A program made the position numbers and the translations under genes. The notes beneath the pieces were generated by a model. That model saw only the letters and a list, made by a program, of their open reading frames with translations, made no database searches and had not been told where the DNA came from. From Thauera humireducens (GTDB lineage Bacteria > Pseudomonadota > Gammaproteobacteria > Burkholderiales > Rhodocyclaceae), in assembly GCF_001051995.2 (NCBI RefSeq), contig NZ_CP014646.1, forward strand, positions 3,782,001 to 3,846,000: 64,000 nt of DNA, in the 5' to 3' direction. Below, one piece after another: positions 59,409 to 64,000 of this stretch (the first letter of the stretch is position 1; each line of letters begins with the position of its first letter).

Positions 59409-59713
59409 CCGCCGAGTGGGGCGCGGTCGATTGCCGACAGCGCGGGATTGACGTCGAACAGCTTGACATTGACCTGCGGCACGCCGAAGCCCAGCAGGCG
59501 GGCGCGGTGCATCTGCAGATAGGCCTCGGCGCTGGCGCGGTCGGCGAACAGGTAGATGCCGCCGGCCTCGCTGGCGTCGCGGTTCTCGGTCCAGATCTTC
59601 CATAGTAGACCGGGTTCCTGCGCGATCGATTCGGCCAGGCCGCGCATGGCCTGCGCCATGTCCTCGCCCCACGGACCGGAATACGGAAAGTCGACTTGAA
59701 GCAGTACTGCCAT
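59405..59713 (-). CDS. YdhR-type putative monooxygenase
   Basis: A 102-residue alpha/beta-barrel (dimeric ferredoxin-like) protein. MAVLLQVDFPYSGPWGEDM, EPGLLWKIWTENRDASEAGG and YLFADRASAEAYLQMHRARL match the YdhR family, annotated as putative mono-oxygenases. No cofactor motif is visible and the substrate is unknown. It sits 46 bp downstream of the methyltransferase gene on the same strand and may be cotranscribed. Confidence 0.85.
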   Translation of the reverse strand: MAVLLQVDFPYSGPWGEDMAQAMRGLAESIAQEPGLLWKIWTENRDASEAGGIYLFADRASAEAYLQMHRARLLGFGVPQVNVKLFDVNPALSAIDRAPLGG

Positions 59714-59759
59714 GTGCGTTCTCCTGGGTGATGTATGGCTGCGGCGCGGAACGGTCGGA

Positions 59760-60656
59760 TCAGCCGGCGGCGTCCGCATCCGCGTCGGGCGCCGGGGCGG
59801 CAACTGAGCGCGTGTCGCACTGCGGCTCGCCGGCAAAGAAGCGCTCGCCCAGTTCCTCCAGCCCCAGCGTCTGCAGCAGCTCGCGCAGGCGCGCGGACGG
59901 GCGGTTGCGCGGCAGGCCCCGGTCGCTCGCGATGATGAGTTCGTTCTTCATCGAGTGCTCCCAGCCCACCAGTTCGGTGACGTTGACCTGGTAGCCGTGC
60001 GATTCGAGCTGCAGGCAGCGCAACACGTTGGTGACGTGGCTGCCGAACTCGCGCGTGTGGATGGGGTGGCGCCACAGTTCGGTGAGGCTGTTCTTCAGCT
60101 GGCGCTGCTTGTTCTTGCGCAGTACCGCGGCGACTTCGGCCTGGCAGCAGGGCACGAGCACGATGAAGCGCGCGCGCTTTTCCAGCGCGAAGCGGATCGC
60201 GTCGTCGGTGGCGGTGTTGCAGGCATGCAGCGCGGTGACGACGTCGATGCGCTCGGGCAGGCGCTCGGAGCGGATCGACTCGGCCACCGTCAGGTTGTGG
60301 AAGCGCATGCCGGCCGAGAAGCCGAGCTTGTCGGCCAGGCGGCGCGAGCTCATCACCAGTTCGTCGCGCGTCTCGATGCCGTGGATGCGGCCGCCGGGGG
60401 CGTGCTGCTTGAAGAACAGGTCGTACAGGATGAAGCCGAGGTAGGACTTGCCCGCGCCGTGGTCCACCAGCTGGATGTCCGGCCGTTCGGCCAGCGCCTC
60501 GGCCAGCAGCGGCTCGATGAACTGGTAGAGGTGATAGACCTGCTTCAGCTTGCGCCGGCTGTCCTGATTGAGCTTGCCGTCGCGCGTCAGGATGTGGAGC
60601 TGCTTGAGCAGTTCGATCGACTGTTCGGGACGGATGTCGGGGTGCTGGGCGGTCAT
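59760..60656 (-). CDS. SAM-dependent methyltransferase-domain protein (PF13679 type)
   Basis: A 298-residue cytoplasmic protein. Motif I is IQLVDHGAGKSYLGFILYDL, followed by HGIETRDELV, LHACNTATDDAIRFAL and FIVLVPCCQAEV. The HACNTATD and VPCCQ blocks are typical of the METTL25/RRNAD-like Methyltransf_32 family; bacterial members are uncharacterised, possibly RNA modifiers. Start MTAQHPDIRPEQ chosen at the family-like N-terminus. Confidence 0.82.
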   Translation of the reverse strand: MTAQHPDIRPEQSIELLKQLHILTRDGKLNQDSRRKLKQVYHLYQFIEPLLAEALAERPDIQLVDHGAGKSYLGFILYDLFFKQHAPGGRIHGIETRDELVMSSRRLADKLGFSAGMRFHNLTVAESIRSERLPERIDVVTALHACNTATDDAIRFALEKRARFIVLVPCCQAEVAAVLRKNKQRQLKNSLTELWRHPIHTREFGSHVTNVLRCLQLESHGYQVNVTELVGWEHSMKNELIIASDRGLPRNRPSARLRELLQTLGLEELGERFFAGEPQCDTRSVAAPAPDADADAAG

Positions 60657-60757
60657 GGGTGCAGGGGGACGATGGCTGGGCGTGCGGAAGTGGGCGCCAA
60701 TGTACTCCCGCACCGCGCGTGGACCAAGTGCGGCCTTCCCGGGGTGCGATCGCGGCT

Positions 60758-61783
60758 TCAGCTTGCCGGCCGTCCCCGCCGGTAGCTGCCGGGTGGCGTG
60801 CCGGTCCATTGTTTGAAGGCGCGGTTGAAGGCGGCCGGATCGTCGAAACCGAGGTCGGCGCCGATGCTCGCGATCGGTTCGTCGGTGCGCGAGATGCGGG
60901 CGATCGCCACGTCGCGCCGCAGGGCGTCCTTGACCGCCTGGAAGTGCGTGCCCTCGGCGTCGAGCCGGCGCGCGAGCGTGCGTGGCGAGATGTGCAGCGC
61001 GCGCGCGGTGTCCTCCACCGTCTGCGGCCGGCCCAGGCCGGCTTCCAGCAGGTCGCGCACGCGGTGGGTGAACAGGCGCTCGCTGACCGAGACGTGGATC
61101 CAGTCCATCGGCGCCTTGCGCAGGAAGGCCGACAGCGAGGCCTTGTCCTGGCGGATCGGCGCGTCCATGAACGCCGGCTCGATGCAGAGCGCGGTCCGCG
61201 CCTGATCGAAGCGCGCCGGTCCGGCGTACATGTTGATGTATTCGCCGGCATGCGCCGGGGCGGGGTAGCCCAGGTCCACCCGCGCGAACAGCAGCTTGCG
61301 CTCGATCATCCACGAGGCGATGCCCTGCACCAGCATCAGCATCAGCTCGAGGATCAGCATGCGGTGGCGGCCGAGGTCGGCGCGCTCGACCAGCGTGATG
61401 CGCGTCAGGCCGTCCTCTTCGTCCATCGTGTAGTGAAGGTCGTCCAGCACCAGACGAAAGAACCAGCAGAACCGATGCAGCGCGACGCGCAGGTTGGCGG
61501 CATCGAGCATGCCGAGGCACAGGAACTTGAGCGTGCCTGCGCGCAGGGGGCGCGAGAACATGCCCGGCGTCTCGTCGTCGAGCTCGATGGCGAGCGTGCG
61601 GTAGAACAGCGCGAACTGCTCCACCGTGACCCGGGCCGACTCCTGTTCAAGCAGTGCCGGGGCGATGCCGGCGCGACCGACGCAGTCGAGCGCCAGCGGC
61701 CGGTGTTCCCCGAGGCGGTCGAGGAGCTGGCCGATCATGCGGATCGGTACGGTGACGGCAGGGGCATTCAGGCGTTCGGTCAT
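60758..61783 (-). CDS. AraC-family transcriptional regulator
   Basis: A 341-residue regulator with an N-terminal ligand-sensing domain of the OruR/ArgR-like 'arabinose-binding' type (VGRAGIAPALLEQESARVTVEQ) and a C-terminal double helix-turn-helix (LHISPRTLARRLDAEG, IASIGADLGFDDPAAFNRAFKQWTGTPPGSYR). An ATG eight codons earlier (61807) is possible. It is divergent from the branched-chain amino acid ABC operon with about 250 bp between, and may control it. Confidence 0.9.
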   Translation of the reverse strand: MTERLNAPAVTVPIRMIGQLLDRLGEHRPLALDCVGRAGIAPALLEQESARVTVEQFALFYRTLAIELDDETPGMFSRPLRAGTLKFLCLGMLDAANLRVALHRFCWFFRLVLDDLHYTMDEEDGLTRITLVERADLGRHRMLILELMLMLVQGIASWMIERKLLFARVDLGYPAPAHAGEYINMYAGPARFDQARTALCIEPAFMDAPIRQDKASLSAFLRKAPMDWIHVSVSERLFTHRVRDLLEAGLGRPQTVEDTARALHISPRTLARRLDAEGTHFQAVKDALRRDVAIARISRTDEPIASIGADLGFDDPAAFNRAFKQWTGTPPGSYRRGRPAS

Positions 61784-62031
61784 GGTGGTTGCGATGCTGC
61801 GGTGCATCGTCGGGATGTCTCGATCATGTGGCAGGAAATGTCAATCGATCGGCCGGATCTGCCATCCACAACTCGGCCCGTACTGCCTAGTATGGCCTGC
61901 AAATAGCGGCAGAAAAAAGATTAATGCCCGCGCCGGCGCTTCGCGATCCCCGATGGGATCGCGTTCGCTGGCAATTAAAGCACAGCACGCACAGGCCGCC
62001 CGGGAAGAGGCGGCTGGCAGGAGGAGACAAG

Positions 62032-62865
62032 GTGCATCCAGGCAAGGCCAGTCCGATCCTCGAGGTCGAGGGGCTCACGTTGTCGTTCGGCGGTATCAAG
62101 GCGCTGACAGACGTGGGCTTCGAAGTCGCTCCGGGGTCCATCACCACCGTCATCGGTCCGAACGGCGCGGGCAAGACCTCGCTGTTCAACACGATCTCCG
62201 GTTTCTACAAACCCTCGACGGGGCGTATCCGCTTCCAGGGCGAGGACATCACCGCCACGCGGCCGCCCGAGCGCGCCAGGCTGGGCCTCGCGCGCAGCTT
62301 CCAGAACATCGCGCTGTTCCGCGGCATGACCGTGCTCGACAACATCAAGCTCGGCCGCCATGCCCACCTGCGCACCAACGTGCTCGACGCGCTGTTCTAC
62401 TTCGGCCGCGCCCGGCACGAGGAAATGAAGCTGCGCCAGGAGGTCGAGGAACGCATCATCGACTTCCTCGAGATCGACCACATCCGCCACATGCCGGTCT
62501 CGGTCCTGTCCTACGGCCTGCAGAAGCGGGTGGAGATGGCGCGCGCGCTGGCGATGCGACCCAAGGTGCTGATGCTGGACGAGCCGGTCGCCGGCATGAA
62601 CCGCGAGGAGACCGAGGACATGGCGCGCTTCATCCTCGACGTGCGCGAGGAGTGGGGCGTGACCGTGCTGATGGTGGAGCACGACATGGGCATGGTCATG
62701 GACCTGTCCGACCACGTGGTGGTGCTCAACTTCGGCCAGGTCATCGCCGACGGAACGCCGGCCGAGGTGCAGGCCAACCCTGAGGTGATCAAGGCCTACC
62801 TGGGTTCGGGCGATGTCTCGGAGTTGCGCCAGCGCCTTCATCAACCGCTTGCAGTGGGGGCCTGA
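62032..62865 (+). CDS. livG: Branched-chain amino acid ABC transporter ATP-binding protein LivG
   Basis: A 277-residue ATPase. Walker A GPNGAGKTSLFN, Q-loop region ARSFQNIALFRGMTVLDN, signature LSYGLQKRVEMARAL, Walker B VLMLDEPVAGM and H-loop VEHDMG are intact. The start is GTG with AGGAGGAG eight bases upstream; an ATG farther upstream (61924) lacks a site. It is first in an operon followed by two permeases, a less usual order with the ATPase ahead of LivH/LivM. The substrate could also be an amide, urea or aromatic acid. Confidence 0.93.
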   Translation: MHPGKASPILEVEGLTLSFGGIKALTDVGFEVAPGSITTVIGPNGAGKTSLFNTISGFYKPSTGRIRFQGEDITATRPPERARLGLARSFQNIALFRGMTVLDNIKLGRHAHLRTNVLDALFYFGRARHEEMKLRQEVEERIIDFLEIDHIRHMPVSVLSYGLQKRVEMARALAMRPKVLMLDEPVAGMNREETEDMARFILDVREEWGVTVLMVEHDMGMVMDLSDHVVVLNFGQVIADGTPAEVQANPEVIKAYLGSGDVSELRQRLHQPLAVGA

Positions 62866-62866
62866 G

Positions 62867-63751
62867 ATGGACTTCGACTGGCTTTTCCTGGCCGAGATCG
62901 TGCTGGCCGGCCTTGGCGCCGGCGGCCTGTACGCACTGACTGGCCTCGCTTTCGTGATGATCTACAAGGCCACGCGGGTGGTGAACCTGGCCATCGGCGA
63001 GATGCTGATGATCGGCGCCTACCTGTGCTTCGGCCTCGCCACGGCGATGAACATGCCGATGTGGCTGGCGATCCTGGTTGCGGTGATCGGCAGCGGGGTG
63101 GCGGGCGCGACGCTCGAGCGGGTGGCGATCCGGCCGATGCTGGGCGAGTCGCCGATCTCGGTGTTCATGGTGACCGTGGGCCTGGCATCCATCCTGGTCG
63201 GCGTGGTCGAGCTGATCTGGACCTCCGAGCCGCGCCGCCTGCCGGAGTTCATGCCCAGCGCGCCAGTGATGATCGGCGAGGCCTTCGTGCCGCCCAAGGT
63301 GTTCTACGGCTTCCTCGTCGCGGCGGTGTTGATCGGCGTGGCCCTGGCGGTGTTCCGCTTCTGGCGCGGTGGCGTGGCGCTGCGGGCGACGGCATCGGAC
63401 CAGCAGGCGGCCTACTCGATGGGCATCAACGTGCCCAAGGTGTTCTCGCTGTCCTGGACCGTGGCGGCAATGATCGCGGCGATCGCCGGCGTCATCGTCG
63501 GCGCGGTGGGCGGCATCTCCTCGACCATGGGGGTGTTCGGCCTGTCGGTGCTGGTGGTGGTGATCGTCGGTGGCCTGGACAGCGTGCTCGGCGCGCTGGT
63601 CGCCGGCCTCTTCATCGGCGTCGTCGAGTCGCTCGCCGGTGGCTTCCTCGGCGGCGAATTCAAGCTGCTGGCCACCTTCATGATCCTGATCGTCGTGCTG
63701 CTGGTCCGTCCCTACGGTCTGTTCGGCACCCACGAAATCGAGAGGTTGTAA
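62867..63751 (+). CDS. livH: Branched-chain amino acid ABC transporter permease LivH
   Basis: A 294-residue inner-membrane permease with about eight helices. LAGLGAGGLYALTGLAFVMIYKATRVVNLAIGE-like opening, MLGESPISVFMVTVGLASIL, and the cytoplasmic loop ALRATASDQQAAYSMGINVPK (coupling helix) identify it. It starts one base after the livG stop and its TAA overlaps the livM ATG. Confidence 0.94.
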   Translation: MDFDWLFLAEIVLAGLGAGGLYALTGLAFVMIYKATRVVNLAIGEMLMIGAYLCFGLATAMNMPMWLAILVAVIGSGVAGATLERVAIRPMLGESPISVFMVTVGLASILVGVVELIWTSEPRRLPEFMPSAPVMIGEAFVPPKVFYGFLVAAVLIGVALAVFRFWRGGVALRATASDQQAAYSMGINVPKVFSLSWTVAAMIAAIAGVIVGAVGGISSTMGVFGLSVLVVVIVGGLDSVLGALVAGLFIGVVESLAGGFLGGEFKLLATFMILIVVLLVRPYGLFGTHEIERL

Positions 63752-64000
63752 TGCGCATCGGAACCGCACGCTCCAGCTACCGCCACGACGAGTCGCTGTT
63801 CGACAGCCGCACCCAGCACGCCTGGCTGGCCGTCCTCGCCGTCGCGCTGCTCGGCTTCCCCTTCCTGGCCGACGAGTACTGGCTGTACCTCGCCTGCCTG
63901 GTGGCGATCAACATCGCCAGCACCACCGGACTCAACATCCTCACCGGCTACACCGGGCTGGTGAGCCTGGGGCAGGCCGCCTTCATGGGCATCGGCGCCT
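63751..64000 (+). CDS. livM: Branched-chain amino acid ABC transporter permease LivM (3' end outside window)
   Basis: The first 83 codons are present. After a polar N-terminus (MRIGTARSSYRHDESLFDS) come hydrophobic segments and the LivM signature NILTGYTGLVSLGQAAFMGI. ATG overlaps the last base of the livH stop (TAATG). The rest runs beyond the right edge of the window. Confidence 0.92.
   Translation, partial: MRIGTARSSYRHDESLFDSRTQHAWLAVLAVALLGFPFLADEYWLYLACLVAINIASTTGLNILTGYTGLVSLGQAAFMGIGA

Overview
The window is about 64 kb of GC-rich DNA from a betaproteobacterium. The gene order pilQ-aroK-aroB-dgt-gltB-gltD, the fused MaoC/Pta protein next to ackA, and the general protein style suggest Rhodocyclales (Thauera/Azoarcus-like). 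That placement is an inference from gene content; there is no rRNA here to test it.

Layout. 1-10.8 kb is core: the end of the type IV pilus secretin, two shikimate-pathway enzymes, a dGTPase-like protein and both glutamate synthase subunits. The gltB leader carries a sigma-70-type promoter, a perfect NtrC-type palindrome and an intrinsic terminator in front of the gene. 10.9-21 kb holds a solute-binding protein, a diguanylate cyclase, a TauE/SafE permease, an LTA-synthase-like sulfatase, a MocR regulator divergent from a LysE exporter, and a gamma-glutamyltransferase. 21.1-27.2 kb holds ackA, the MaoC-Pta fusion, glmU and glmS.

From the glmS 3' end (27.2 kb) to about 52 kb the window looks accessory. 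It contains tandem repeats, a sulfite-reductase gene remnant, ccoG, norE-norF, a second MocR regulator, an orphan short tyrosine recombinase, and a roughly 17-kb copper/metal resistance block. That block holds a DUF411 protein, a two-component system, a Met-rich protein, two outer membrane factors, a multicopper oxidase, a cupredoxin, CusF, the CusCBA RND pump, DUF2933, a cytochrome c, a P1B-ATPase and a broken membrane-anchor gene. A DMT exporter with a His-rich tail follows. Four copies of one operator (CTGAC-N6-GTAAT-N6-GTCAG and close variants) sit ahead of the transcription units, each exactly 22 nt upstream of a candidate -10 hexamer. They define a regulon probably run by the local CopR/CusR-type regulator. 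Two diverged copies of one repeat lie in opposite orientation near the two ends of this segment.

52-64 kb returns to ordinary chromosome: a cupin, a PAS protein plus chemotaxis transducer that together resemble a split Aer, a DUF3617 protein, a large hybrid histidine kinase, a Cys-rich protein, another LysE-type exporter, a YdhR-type protein, a methyltransferase, an AraC regulator, and the start of a branched-chain amino acid ABC transporter operon (livG-livH-livM) cut by the window edge.

How the copper genes fit together: copper or silver would be sensed by the membrane kinase and the regulator. Periplasmic metal would be oxidised or bound by the multicopper oxidase, cupredoxin, CusF and Met-rich protein, then pumped out by CusCBA. 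Cytosolic metal would be exported by the ATPase.
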